The position numbers were made by a program, and so were the translations under genes. A DNA stretch of 64,000 bases from Castanea sativa (lineage: Eukaryota; Streptophyta; Magnoliopsida; Fagales; Fagaceae): assembly GCF_040712315.1 (NCBI RefSeq), contig NC_134016.1, positions 27,785,503 through 27,849,502 of the forward strand, in the 5' to 3' direction. Below, one piece after another: positions 25,530 through 36,451 of this stretch. Under the pieces are notes generated by a model. The model did no database searches. It was not told the DNA's origin and was given only the letters and a program-made list of their open reading frames with translations. Position 1 is the stretch's first letter, and every line of letters begins with the position of its first letter.

Positions 25530-25925
25530 TCATTCTCTTCTTCCCTGCTCTTACTTTTACCTTTATCATTTGTAATTTGACTATTTCGCAAGTATTTTGT
25601 ATTTCCAAAGAAATTTTGAATCAATGAGAGAAGCAAGTTTATCTCTTTTATTTGATGCTGGTTTGTTTATATTTGTTCACGATTCCTGATGTTTGTTTAC
25701 CACACTTAGAACAATAGTTTGTTTTTACTTTCATAAAATAACTAACAATCCTAAGGAAGCAATCTGGAATGATTTAGGCAATATGTTCAATATACCTACA
25801 AATGCATTAAGTGATGCTTATGGGCTTCTACCCATATATCACTATATTTGGGAGTCTTCAAGTTTGGCGAGCAGAAGCGTAAACTTAGGCCTGGATCCAA
25901 ATTAGTCCTAAACAGGCTGAGGATC
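25530..25925. other. Spacer between aORF and tandem repeat
   Basis: AT-rich, non-coding. It probably contains the 3' UTR of the opposite-strand ORF (AATCAATGAGAG near 25618). Confidence 0.4.
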
Positions 25926-26890
25926 AATTAAACTTTGACCAATGCCTAATAAAATACCAACATACATGAGATACACGGATAACAAGAAGTGCTAATTTCC
26001 CGAGAGTAGAAGATCCGGGAACCAGTCATAAACTAGGATTTGTTCAACTCTTAATAAGATATCAATTTAGACGAGGTATATGGTCCGAAGATCCAGGCAT
26101 GACCAAGCTTCAGTTTGATACTTAGAAAAAATGAACTGAAGTGTTAATTTCACCAAAGTAGATGATCCGAGGACCAGACATAACCAAGGTTCTGTTCAAC
26201 ACTTAATGGAATATCAATTTAAATGAGGTATGTGGTCTGAGGATCTAGGCATGACCAAGTTTTAGTTTGATATTTAGAAAAAATGAACTAAAGTGTTAAT
26301 TTTCCCAAAGTAGATGATCCGAGGACCAGACATAACTAGGTTCTGTTCAACACTTAATGAAATATCAATTTAGATGAGGTATGTGGTCCGAGGATCCAGG
26401 TATGACCAAGTTTCAGTTTGATATTTAGAAAAAATGAACTAAAGTGTTAATTTCCCCAAAGTAGATGATCTGAGGACCAGACATAATTAAGGTTTTGTTC
26501 AACACTTAATGAAATATCAATTTAGACGAGGTATGTGGTCTGAGGATCCAGGCATGACCAAGTTTCAGTTTGATATTTAGAAAAAATGAACTAAAGTGTC
26601 AATTTCCCCAAAGTAGATGATCCGAGGACCAGACATAATTAAGGTTCTGTTCAACACTTAATGAAATATCAATTTAGACGAGGTATGTGGTCCGAGGATC
26701 CAGACATGACCAAGTTTCAGTTTGATATTTGAAAAAAATGAACTAAAGTGTTAATTTTCCCAAAGTAGATGATCCCAGGACTAGACATAACTAAGGTTCT
26801 GTTCAACACTTAATAAAATATCAATTTAGACGAGGTATGTGGTCCGAGGATCCAAGCATGACTAAGTTTCAGTTTGATATTTAGTAAAAT
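25926..26890. repeat. 152-bp tandem repeat inside the Tat element
   Basis: GAGGTATGTGGTC begins at about 26073 (variant), 26225, 26376, 26528, 26680 and 26832, giving spacings of 151-152 bp and about six copies plus a diverged edge copy at 25926. Each unit holds GATGATCCGAGGACCAGACAT and a TGATATTTAGAAAAAATGAAC segment. There is no ORF. It lies between the stop of pol and the convergent aORF. Confidence 0.9.
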
Positions 26891-26949
26891 ATGATAATCA
26901 ACGCAATACAGTGTCAGTAGAAACTAAAAATGGGCGAGGTGCCCTTTTT

Positions 26950-27912
26950 TTAATAATAGTACCTTCTTAGTTTATTTACATTCCAGGGACGTTGTACAAC
27001 ATGTTCATCTAGATCTTCAAGATTATAAGCCCCTATGCCCGCGACTGAGGTAATACGGTAAGGTCCCTCCCAGTTAGGCCCCAGTTTTCCCCATGCTGGA
27101 TTCTTCGTGGTGCCCAAAACTTTCCTCAGTACCAAGTCTCCAGGTGCAAGAGGCCGTAGCATTACATGAGAATCGTACCCCTGCTTGAATTTGTGTTGAT
27201 AATAAGCTAGGTGGACCATGACATTCTCTCGTCGTTCCTCAACTAAATCTAGACCTTTCTCCAATAGATTATCATTACTGCCTGGAGTGAAGGAGCTCGT
27301 CTTTAGCGTTGGGAACCGAGTTTCTAAAGGTAATACAGCCTTAGCTCCATAAGTCATAGAAAATGGTGTTTCTCCTGTGGACCTTCATGGTGTAGTTTGA
27401 TATGTCCACAAGACATGTGGCAATTCTTCCACCCATCTTCCTTTAGCATCATCTAACCTTTTCTTGAGCCCATTGACTATCACTTTATTGACTGCCTCGG
27501 CCTGTCCATTCCCTTGAGGGTAAGCTGGAGTGGAGTATCTGTTCGTGATGCCTAGATCACTATAGTGTCTCCTAAAGGCCTTACTATCAAATTGTAGACC
27601 GTTATCTGAAATGAGAGTGTAAGGGATTCCAAACCTGGTAACAATGTTCTTCCATACAAACATCTTTGCTTCCACGTCTCTGATATTTGATAATGGCTCA
27701 ACTTCAACCCATTTGGTGAAATAATCTGTTCCAACGAGAAGCCACCTTCTATTCCCTACTGCTTTGGGGAAAGGCCCAACAATGTCCAAGCCCCATTGTG
27801 CAAAAGGCCAAGGACTAGACAGAGGATTAAGAACACCTCCTGGTTGATGTATGTTAGGAGAGAATCTTTGACATTGATCACATTTCTTCGCATAATCCTA
27901 TGCTTCTCTCTA
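26950..27912 (-). pseudogene. Tat element integrase
   Basis: The integrase joins the cDNA to the chromosome. The HHCC zinc finger spans the C-terminal end of the preceding frame (HKGICRSHTGG) and CDQCQRF near 27855. The DDE core is visible: D in MDIVGPFPKA (27789), D in FGIPYTLISDNGLQFDSK, and E in YPQGNGQAEAVNK. The C-terminal segment has LRPLAPGDLVLRKV and KLGPNWEGPYRI, and stops at 26950, the end of pol. Three stops break it: TAG at 27910-27912 and 27898-27900, where Gln is expected, and TGA at 27385-27387, where Arg is expected. The catalytic residues themselves are intact. Confidence 0.85.
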
Positions 27913-29058
27913 CATATTGGGCCACCAATATCCCTGAGTAAAAGCTCTATGAGCTAAAGACCTTCCTCCAGTGTGGCTTCTGCAAATCCCTTTGTGCAAC
28001 TCCTCTAAAAGTAGCTCTGTTGCTTCCGGGTGTATACATAGCAAATATGGTCCTGAAAGAGAGCGTTTATATAATTTCTGATCCTCGGACAGCCAGAACT
28101 GAGGTGCTTTCCTGCGTACCTTATTTGCTTCAGACTTTTCTTTGGGCAAGATATCATTTTTGAGGAATGATACTATTGGATCCATCCAACTAGGTCCCAC
28201 CCTAATTTGATGAATTCGGGTGGCGCTAATACTCGTCCCAATGGGTTTCAACAGATCTTCAACAAGAATAACTAGAGGTAGGCCTTGCGCCGAGGATGTT
28301 ACGAGTGTTGCCAAAGAATCAACATGGGTATTCCCATACCTGGATATATGTAATAAGGAGAAAGATTCAAATTTGGTTTGTATATATCTGACCTGGGTTA
28401 GGTATCCTTGCATCCTTGAATCTTTTGCTTCTAACTTCCCTTCCACTTGACCTACCACCAATTGTGAATCCGAGAACATTTGTACCGTTTTTCCACCCAT
28501 TTTATGAACCATGTCCATTCTGACCAGTAGAGCTTCGTATTCTGCCTCATTGTTGGTGGCCGAGAACCCCAATCTCAAGGATTTCTCAAAAGTAAACCCC
28601 TCATGGGAAACCAGAACTGGCCCCACACTTTGATTTGCTGCTCCGTCAACATATACTTTCCACAATGAAGGTTCTTTGCACGAGATCATGCCAACTGATT
28701 TTTCATCCATGCTTGATCCTTTAACATTCTCTTCTAATGAGGGCTCAGCAAACTCTGCCACCAGATCCGCAATGACTTGTCCCTTTACAGAGGTGCGAGG
28801 CATATATTTGATATCAAAAGCCCGGAGGATAGTACCCCATTTGGCAATCCTTCCTGTGTAGTCAGCACTCCTAAGGATAGACTTAAAAGGGAGTTGAGTC
28901 AGAACAACAACTGTATAAGACTGGAAGTAATGGGGAAGCCTGCGTGTAGCGTGCACCACCGCCAGGATTGCCTTTTCCAAAGGTAAATAATGTACCTCAG
29001 CCTCATGCAGAGATTTGCTCACATAATAAACTGGCCTCTGCACATTGTTGTCATCTCA
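27910..29058 (-). pseudogene. Tat element RNase H pair
   Basis: The first RNase H is the degenerate Ty3 type (RPVYYVSKSLHEAEVHYLPLEK ... GRIAKWGTILRAFDIKY, about 29043-28770). A second, archaeal-like RNase H follows at about residues 125-250. Its acidic residues are in YVDGAANQ, NNEAEYEALL, FSDSQLVVGQVEG and NTHVDSLATL, i.e. a D-E-D-D set. The frame continues into the integrase zinc finger. The dual arrangement identifies the Tat lineage. It is separated from the reverse transcriptase by stops at 29170-29172 and 29056-29058. Confidence 0.85.
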
Positions 29059-29169
29059 TATGAGAAACAAACTAACTACATGATTAGCCACCGCAATATA
29101 CGCAAACAGAACTTCATCAATTTTTGGTCGAGACATAACAAGTGGTCGTGAGAGATACTCCTTAAGTTG

Positions 29170-30149
29170 TTAAAATGCCACAGCACACTCCTTGGTCCAG
29201 TCAAATCCCTTCCATTTGTTCAGCAATTGAAAGAAAGGCCTACACCTATCCGCGGACCGAGAAATAAACCGGTTGAGGGCAACAATCATTCTTATCAGCC
29301 TCTGAACCTCTTTAGGATTCCGAGGTTGGTGTAAGTTGTTAATGGCCTTAACTTGGGCCGGATTAACTTCAATTCCCCGGTGAGTTACCATATAGCCTAA
29401 AAATTTGCCCGACCCCACACCAAAAGAACATTTAGAGGCATTAAGTCGCAATTTGTACCTTTTCAGCGTTTGAAAAGTGTCGTTCAGATCTTTCAGATGT
29501 GTGGAGACCGTTTTGCTCTTCACCACCATGTTGTCCACATATACTTCAATAGTTTTTCCCAACTATGGCTCAACATCCTAGTCATCATCCTTTGATAGGT
29601 AGCCCCTGCAATCTTTAAACCGAAAGGCATTACCTTGTAGTGGTAATTTCTCGTAGGAGTGACAAATGCAGTCTTCTCTTGGTCCTCCACTGCCAAAGGT
29701 ATCTGGTGATAACCTTGGAAAGCATCCAAAAAACTCATCCGAGAATGCCCGACAGTAGCATCCACCAACTGATCTATCCAAGGCATTGGAAAAGAATCTT
29801 TAGGACAAGCTTTGTTCAAATCTGTGAAGTCCACACATACTCTCCACTTCCCATTTTTCTTTTTTACTACCACTGTATGAGCCAACCATTCAGGATAAAA
29901 TACTTCTTTGATAGCACCAGCTTTCTTAAGTTTGAGCACCTCTTCTCTGACAACTTCGGAATGTTCTTTAGAGGATCGTCGAGGTGGTTGCCTCTTCAGT
30001 ACCACAACTGGATTAACATTCAAATGATGACAAATGAAACCCGGATCAACCCTATGGGCTTCGTAAGCATTCCATGCAAACACATCTACATTTCTCTTCA
30101 AAAACACAACCAGCTCTGCTTTCTCATCATGCAGTAATTGAACTCCCAC
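29170..30149 (-). pseudogene. Tat element reverse transcriptase
   Basis: Copies element RNA into DNA. The reading frame shows VVVLKRQPPRRSSKEHSEVV, GAIKEVFYPEWLAHTVVVKK, WRVCVDFTDLNKACPKDSFP, MSFLDAFQGYHQI and YVDNMVVKSK (the YVDD box with N in place of the second D). A one-base frame change near 29560-29575 separates FGLKIAGATYQRMMTRML from GKTIEVYVDNM. The thumb and connection continue to 29170, where TAA interrupts before QLKEYL. Substitution in the catalytic YxDD box adds to the evidence of decay, although YVDN also occurs in some family members. Confidence 0.88.
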
Positions 30150-30254
30150 CTGAAAGAACTTCTCAAGGTCGTCGTCTATAAGGACCTTCTCTAGTTCCTC
30201 ACATACAGGTTCTTCTACTGATGGTACACTGGTCGTGGCCAGAGACTTTGATTG

Positions 30255-30841
30255 CTATGGCTTTTCGTCAGCCAAGCCCGAGGACTCCGGTTCAAGTTGA
30301 TGTAGAATTGCAACCGTGATGCACTGTTGAGCCACAGATTGACTTCCAAGCAATTCCTCGACCTGATCTCTAGACGGGAATTTGACTTTAACATGAAAGG
30401 TTGAGGAAACGACCCCTAAAGCATGCAACCAAGGTCTTGCCACAATGGCCGTGTAGGGAGAATAGGCGTCTACCACAATGAAATCCACGTTTACCACTTC
30501 TGGGCCTGACTGCACAAGAGCCTAATTTGCCCTTTTGGTATGACAACCTTTCCTTTAAAGCTTATCAAGGGTGAATCATAAGCTGTAAGATCTTCAAGTT
30601 TTAAGTTTAACCCTTTAAATAGGTTAGGGTACATGATATCCGCACCACTCCCTTGATCGACCATCACCCTCCTCACATCATAGTCCCCTATCCTCAAGGT
30701 GACAACCAAGGCATCATCATGTGGTTGGATAGTCCCAATTTTTTCCTCTTCCGAGAAACCCAAAACTGGTAGGATATTCGCCTTGATCCTCTTCGGTTGA
30801 TCCCTAGGTTCCTCAGCCAGGGTCCGAGACACAGACATCAC
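30255..30841 (-). pseudogene. Tat element aspartic protease
   Basis: Processes Gag-Pol. It shows RVMVDQGSGADIMY, the retropepsin active-site segment (usually D-G/S-G-S-S-A-D). A frame change near 30510 separates GKVVIPKGQIRL from the second frame beginning around SGPEVVNVDFIVVDA, which includes YTAIVARPWLHALG, the conserved flap-distal motif. TAG at 30255-30257 follows. Upstream sequence includes the SVSRTLAEEP linker. Confidence 0.8.
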
Positions 30842-32308
30842 TCTGGAAGGATGTGAGCCAGTCCTTCTAGGTGCAGCAAAAATAATATTGATTGTACCGA
30901 GAGGAGCCTTTGATGAGGTGCTACTCTAGTTTGCTTCCCCTGAGTGGTGTCCTTGCCCATTAGGCCGATACAAGAATTGCTTCAACCTTCCCTCTTTAAC
31001 CAATTGCTCTAAATGGTTCCATAGTGTCTGACAATCCTCAGTGGTATGACCCCTCTCCTGGTGATAATGGCAATGGAGGCTCTAGTTATGCCTCAAGGGG
31101 TCCGCTACCATTTTGTTGGGCCACTTGAAGTATGACTCATGCTTGATTTTCTCTAACAGCTGTTGCACTGGTTCCCTAAAAACAATATTAACCACCTGAG
31201 GGGGGGGGGTAGGACCAGTTTGCCTTGGAAAATCTCTTCCAGGCCTGTTATTGTTGTATTTGTCCGACCTGAAATCCCTCATCTCCTGAGGGATAACCTT
31301 CACCTTTCCTTTCCCTTGCTGTTGATCTTCTTCAACCCTTTTGTATTCATTGATGCGATCCATGAGCCGACGTACGCTCCTGACAGGTTTTTTAGTCAGA
31401 GACTTCCTCAAGTCGTGTTCCGTAGGTAGGCCAACCTTAAAGGTCCTTATCGCCACATCGTCGAAGTCCCCGTCAATCTCATTGAACATCTCCCAATACC
31501 TGTCTAAGTATGTTCTCAGGGTTTCTCCCTCTCTCATGGTTCTTAGGGTTTCTCCCTCTCTCATGGCCATGGACAGTAATGAATCCAGAGGCCGAAGAAC
31601 CCTACTACACGTGATGAAACGAGAGCTAAATGCCCTAGTAAGTTCCTTGAAAGAATTAATAGAACCTGTCCTCAAGCCATCAAACCACCTTATCGCCACA
31701 GGTCCTAGGCTGGAGGGGAAAATCTTGCATATCAAAGTTTCATTCTTAGAATGTACTGCCATCCTTTGACTAAAATGACTTACATGCTGAACAAGATCTG
31801 TTCGGCCATTGTAAATAGTGAAGGCCGGTTGTGTGAAGTGCCGAGGTAGCCTTCCTTCCTCCAACTTGCGTGTGAAAGGTGATTTGGAGATTTGATGCAA
31901 TGCCCTACCCATAGCATCGTTTCCCAAGCCCCTAGAGGAATAGTTTTTACCCTTCCGCCCATGCAAGTTGTCTTCCTCGTAAAAGAAAGATTCATCTGGG
32001 GGAGTTCTGGACCTCTGCCTGTAATTGTCATCCCCGGAACCCTCAGAGGAGGGATCGGAGACAGAAGTAGTTCGCCTTCGCCTTTCGTGACGCAACTTCC
32101 TTTTTAGGCCCTCAATTTTTTTCTGCATGGCCTTGGTATTTTCCTCGTGAGGAACTCTGCTTCCCCCTCGTGAGTGACTCCTACTTCTGGTAGTGTGCAT
32201 AGTATGTACACTACCCTTTCGGTTTTCTTCGTGCTCAAGATGCAAGGAGTGATCCTCATCCTAGGACCTCACAGACTCCACACGGTGTTGTGGTCCTGAG
32301 CCCACCAT
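30842..32308 (-). pseudogene. Tat element Gag
   Basis: The capsid protein starts at ATG 32308 (MVGSGPQHRVESVRS), just after the primer site. It has TAG at 32261-32263, then 387 open codons. An Arg/Ser-rich N-terminus is followed by the retrotransposon-gag domain (AIRWFDGLRTGSINSFKELT, FITCSRVLRPLDSLLS, YLDRYWEMFNEIDG). An in-frame 27-bp duplication repeats MREGETLRT (31519-31572). Stops at 31082-31084 and 30926-30928 precede and follow a zinc knuckle of form CX2HX4HX4C (CHYHQERGHTTEDC). Confidence 0.85.
31519..31572 (-). repeat. In-frame 27-bp tandem duplication in gag
   Basis: Two nearly identical copies of a 27-bp unit encoding MREGETLRT within the gag domain. Confidence 0.85.
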
Positions 32309-32333
32309 AATGTTAAACCTGTTAGAACACAAG

Positions 32334-32353
32334 ATTTCTCACAGACGGCGCCA
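32334..32353 (-). promoter_or_regulatory. Primer-binding site of the Tat element
   Basis: On the - strand TGGCGCCGTCTGTGAG starts two bases after the 5' LTR. The first nine bases fit the complement of plant tRNA-Asp with CCA as I recall it; the rest differs, so the primer is uncertain. Confidence 0.7.
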
Positions 32354-32355
32354 AT

Positions 32356-33197
32356 TGTAAGGACACAATTCGAGCCCAGGCCTACAATCAGAAGGGAATG
32401 GGCTTGAAAGCCTTTTTACAATGAAATTTGTAGAGAATGGATTTCAAATCTAGGTTCTAATGATGTTTAAATAGCAAAGAATGATGGGCTTTGGGCCCAA
32501 TGACACTTCAAGGAGTGGTTTAAATGAATATGAATGAAAAACTTCTCCTCGGACACAATCCGAGGATAGTTTATATTACTAGTGCTCAAGATAGTTTACA
32601 ATTGTGGACAGTTAGGTTTACAATATACTTTTCTTTCTTTTCTTTCCAAGAGGGCCTTCTCTCTACCGAAGGTCCCTTCTCTCTTTTATACTCCCTTCCT
32701 CTTCCCATTCTCATCCTCTACCTCATGGTTAGACTGCTGGTTTAGATACTTGTCCCATCCACTTTCCTTGAAGTCTCAGGAGATAGGGACCAAGTTTCAA
32801 ACCTGATATTCAAGTCTCATTTCCCTATTAATGCGGCCAGAATATCATATGTAGAGCATTCAATGCAGGGGCGGTGATAAACAGCTTTATCTCAGATATT
32901 TTATTGTCCTTCTTCTTATCTTCCACGTGTACCGTATCTAGAACGTAGCCTGGGGAACTTCTAGAACATAGCCTGTGGATTTTAACCAACCTTTCTCTCA
33001 CCTCGGCTTCATATAGCCGATGACACAATCTTCCTCGGACATATCTTTTCAGACATTATCTCTCATTTGTTTAGTATTTTCTTATGGGTTAACATTCATA
33101 CACCCTCGGACCATCCTGTGTCCTTGGATTGGGCTTTTAGCCCTAAGAATACTTTTTGGGCCAAACCAGGTATATTCCTGGACCCAATGGCCCTACA
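32356..33197 (-). repeat. 5' LTR of the Tat element
   Basis: 842 bp, the partner of 21503-22344 with equal length and TGTA/TACA ends. It should contain the promoter for gag-pol. Confidence 0.93.
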
Positions 33198-33547
33198 GCC
33201 CCCTTTCCCAAACTAATTAGGGAAATGCCCCTCTTTTGAAACTCAATTTTCTCAAAATCGAGTTAAAAAAAAAAAAAATTTCTAGAGCCTTATAGCGACG
33301 TTTTAAGGACCTATAGCGGCGTTTTGTAACTCGAGCTTTTTTACCTATAACTCGATTTCATGAAGCTCGAGTTACAAAATGCCACTATAGGCTCTTTAAA
33401 ACGTCGCTATAGGGCTTAACTCGATTTTGAGAAAATCGAGTTTCAAAAGAAGGGCATTTCCCTAATTAGTTTGGGAAATGAGGGCATAATGTTGTTTTTT
33501 TTTTTTTTGCGCAAAAAGGGCATTTGCCCATTTTGGCCGAGAAGAAA

Positions 33548-33770
33548 AGGGGCCGCCCTCTTTTTCTTCTCCGCACCAATCCTTATTTATTGCTATATCT
33601 TTTCTTTTTTGGGTGTATAGCTAAGCCCAGATGTCACCGCCTATAGGTGAAGGGGCAAAAGCCTGGTGGGCGACTCCATAGCTGACTCCTATTCCAGATA
33701 TATGCTTTCGGATCAGAGATGTCTTCTTCTTTGGAGCCATTTTTAGATGGGCTTTTTAGGAAAACGGTTA
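33548..33770 (+). other. Probable continuation of the mitochondrial insert
   Basis: It lies directly beyond the right MITE duplication and is GC-richer than its surroundings. It has organelle-like text (GATGTCACCGCCTATAGG, GGTGAAGGGGCAAAAGCC). Removing the MITE joins it to the nad4 fragment at 21450. I could not match it to a coding region, so this rests on position; nad4 intron sequence is the simplest guess. Confidence 0.4.
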
Positions 33771-33771
33771 T

Positions 33772-33794
33772 GGTTAGGGTTAGGGTTAGGGTTT
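33772..33794 (+). repeat. Short TTAGGG array
   Basis: Three to four TTAGGG units near 33772-33794. Most plants use TTTAGGG, so this is probably a chance short repeat or an interstitial scar. Confidence 0.6.
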
Positions 33795-33795
33795 T

Positions 33796-34642
33796 GGATT
33801 TGGGAAATGTGTGAGAAAGAGAGAGAGAGACTTTTCCTTTTTTTTAAGGGTTAGGGAATAAGGATTTGTATCTATTAGTATTACTAGTCGAGTATGCTTC
33901 CTCTAATATTTCAATTGTTTTTGCCAAGAGAACTCAATTGGTTTACAACTCTTGATATTTCCATTAGAGAAACTTAAAAAAAAAAAAAAAATTTCAATAA
34001 TTTTCCTTGTAAAAATTGTAATGTTTAGTATTATATTTTTTAAACAAAATAGAAATTCAAAGTAGTGTAGTGATTTGATCAATGACATATGTGTTTGCAA
34101 ACTTGAAATTGCATGATATAGTGACTGATACATATACACATGTTTCATGCATACTCAATAATGCAAATATCGGTTTGATAAAAAATGCAAACATATTTCA
34201 ATTATTTTTTTACATTCTTGATTGTGTGTTATTAAATTTATTTTTTCTTTTGTTGGACTTTGTTTCAATTGTTGCAAAAGCAACTAAATTTGAGCAAGAA
34301 TACCATATTTAAAAACAATTGTTGCTCATATAAATCTTAAAAAAATGTTATCAAAAGTTCGTTACACTAATAATTAATACATCACTAAAAAGAATTGATA
34401 TGACAAAATAAGTATTTTGATCCTATTAGTAATCTTTTTAATTACATAAAATAACGACTACAACGTTGGTTCCATATATTTATTACATGTCAATGAAAAG
34501 GATTTAAGAAATCTAAATGGTTAATATTAATTTTAGAGAATTCACAAAAATTTAATTTAATTTTAGATGGCTTGTATGTCAATTGTTATCAAAGCAACTA
34601 AATATGATGAAAAATGTCATATTTTAAATTTATTATTATTAT
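33796..34642. other. Non-coding stretch
   Basis: AT-rich sequence with short frames only. I recognise no repeat or gene. Confidence 0.5.
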
Positions 34643-35438
34643 TGTAAGTGCACAATTTGTACCCGGTCCAATCACTAGATGGACTCAGGCCCAAAGAGGC
34701 TTATACAATAAAATTTGTAGAGTGTGAGCTTGAAACCTAGGTTATGGATATTGGGTAAAGAGAAAAATAGGCTAGGTTGTCGTTATCCACGTATTCAATA
34801 AATGAAAATAGCAAAGAAACTCTCCTCGGACGTAAGCCGAGGACCACTTGTATAGCCTTTCTTTCTTTATGCAAAATATTACAATTACAGTTCAAGTATT
34901 CAACCCTTTCTCTCTCCTCCTTCTTCTTTTTATTCTCCGATCCCCCCTTTCTTTTCCTCTCTTGTTCTCCTATATCCATCTTATTCTTTCTTTCTTCTTC
35001 CACGTGTAACACAGATCTTTTTAATAGATACTTGTCCCATCCGCCACCTTCTTGAAGTCTTCAAACAATAGCTGAAAGGCTGAATATTACTGTTCAGAGG
35101 TCATTTATCCATTAATGCGGCCAGGGAGGTAGGTGCAGGGTCTTTAATGTGGTGGTAACAACCTTTTTCCTCTGATATTTCTCATATGTTCTCCCTTCCA
35201 ATAACTGTGTGGATCACGCTTTTACCCAATAGATCTTCCGGAATTCTCTCTCCAAACACCTTGACATGTCCTATGACTTTTACTTGACCCATCTGAGGAG
35301 ATACTCCTCCTCAGACAACTCCTCCAACCCCTGTAGCATGAACTGGCTTGCGGGCCTCACAGGCTCCGCTCGGACAGGCTTATACCACCAAATTAGGCCC
35401 AAGGCCCAAATGCATATTTTAATCATTTTACCCCCACA
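34643..35438 (+). mobile_element. Solo LTR, 796 bp, perfect 5-bp duplication
   Basis: It begins TGTAAGTGCACAATTTG and ends TACCCCCACA, with ATTAT on both sides (34638-34642 and 35439-35443). It belongs to the same family as 18066-18819 (CTCGGACGTAAGCCGAGGA, ATTAATGCGGCCAGGGAGGT). Confidence 0.92.
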
Positions 35439-35675
35439 ATTATTATTACAAATAAAATATTTTTCTTACAAAAAAATTATAAAAAATAATAATATAAATT
35501 CCTTTAATATAAATAATCAATGCACAATTATGGATAATTAATATATGAAATTACTTTATTGGCTAATTCAAAAAACTAGTTCTTTGATATAAGTGCAAAC
35601 TTTGTTGAAGTAAAACGTAAGTATATAAAGAAAATCTCAAGAAATGCGAAATATAGCAAAACTCCATGCTCTTCC

Positions 35676-36422
35676 TGTGGGGAATAAAAGGACCCAAGTG
35701 GGCATATGGGCCTTTGGACTGTAGCATGGAGGGCCGACCTACTCCAGAATTAAACTCTACGAATTGGCCCATACGCCGAGGATCCGAGGATACAGCCGAT
35801 GGTGAGCTTCTCCTCGGACAGATCCAAGAGAACTCAAAGCTTCATTATGAAGGTCAAGGCACAGCTCTGGAAAGACTAATGGTTAAAGGGGGAAACCCTG
35901 AATCTTCAAGGTACACCGGTGTTAGAAAAATACCAAAAGAAAAGGCTGCCACCACCACATTAAAGACTCTGCACCTACCTCCCTGGCCGCATTAATGGGG
36001 AAGTGACCCCCTGAACAGTAGAACTGAAACTTCTGGTCACTATTCAAAGGTACTAAGAAAAAGAAATATCTAGGGGGAAGGGGTTAGAGCAACACGTGGA
36101 TAAAGTATCAGAAAAAGAAGTATTTAAAGGGGATGAACGCCAAAGAAAAGGGAGATCGGTAACTAAGAAAGAAATTAAGAATTGTAATCTTTAAGGAAGA
36201 AAGAGAAATAGTAAAGGAATAGTCCTCGGCACAAGTCCGAAGAGACCCATTTGCAATTATCATTCATTATTTACAAGTGTTTGCTTATAAAAGCCCGTTA
36301 TCAAGTTCTCAGTACCTTGAATCTAGATCTTAAACCCACGTTCTACAAATTTTCATTGTATAAGGCTCATTGGGCCTGAGCCCATAATCTTCTTTGGGTC
36401 CAGGTGCAATTGTGTACTTACA
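35676..36422 (-). mobile_element. Solo LTR, 747 bp, inverted, perfect 5-bp duplication
   Basis: On the + strand it runs from TGTGGGGAATAAAAGG to GTGTACTTACA, the inverse of the family ends, with CTTCC at 35671-35675 and 36423-36427. It shares the GGCCGCATTAATGGGGAAG and CATTGTATAAGGCTCATTGG segments in reverse with its relatives. Confidence 0.92.
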
Positions 36423-36451
36423 CTTCCATATGAGGCATCTATTTTATATAT

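Larger units (their letters stand above)
21503..33197 (-). mobile_element. Tat-lineage Ty3/gypsy LTR retrotransposon, defective
   Basis: Two 842-bp direct LTRs (TGTAAGG...CCCTACA) bound an 11,695-bp element. The flanks GCCCT (21498-21502) and GCCCC (33198-33202) are a 4/5 duplication. Reading the - strand the order is 5' LTR, primer site, gag, protease, reverse transcriptase, RNase H, a second RNase H, integrase, a tandem repeat, an opposite-strand ORF, polypurine tract and 3' LTR. The second RNase H after the first, and the opposite-strand ORF between pol and the 3' LTR, are marks of the Tat lineage. A hand count gives about 40 mismatches and no length change between LTRs (near 5%), so it is not recent. 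At least nine stops and two frameshifts in gag-pol make it non-autonomous. Confidence 0.9.
21451..33538. mobile_element. Foldback MITE split by the Tat retrotransposon
   Basis: The outer ends are GGCGAAAATGGGCAAATGCCC (21451) and its inverted partner ending at 33538 (GGGCATTTGCCCATTTTGGCC). Flanking 9-mers are GAGAAGAAG (21442-21450) and GAGAAGAAA (33539-33547), the 9-bp duplication of a MULE-type MITE. Without the inner retrotransposon and its 5-bp duplication it is about 388 bp. The inner arms at 33203-33290 and 33405-33475 pair over AAACTAATTAGGGAAATG and the ACTCGATTTT blocks. Only 21451-21502 and 33198-33538 belong to it. Confidence 0.8.

Noticed and set aside
25926..26890. CRISPR array
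   Set aside because: Units are about 152 bp with no unique spacers, and this is eukaryotic DNA; it is a tandem repeat.
33651..33685. Another tRNA-Arg primer site (GGGCGACTCC)
   Set aside because: The TGG start is not preserved and no LTR end lies next to it.
33772..33794. Telomeric array
   Set aside because: Only three to four TTAGGG units, and most plants use TTTAGGG. Too short to interpret.
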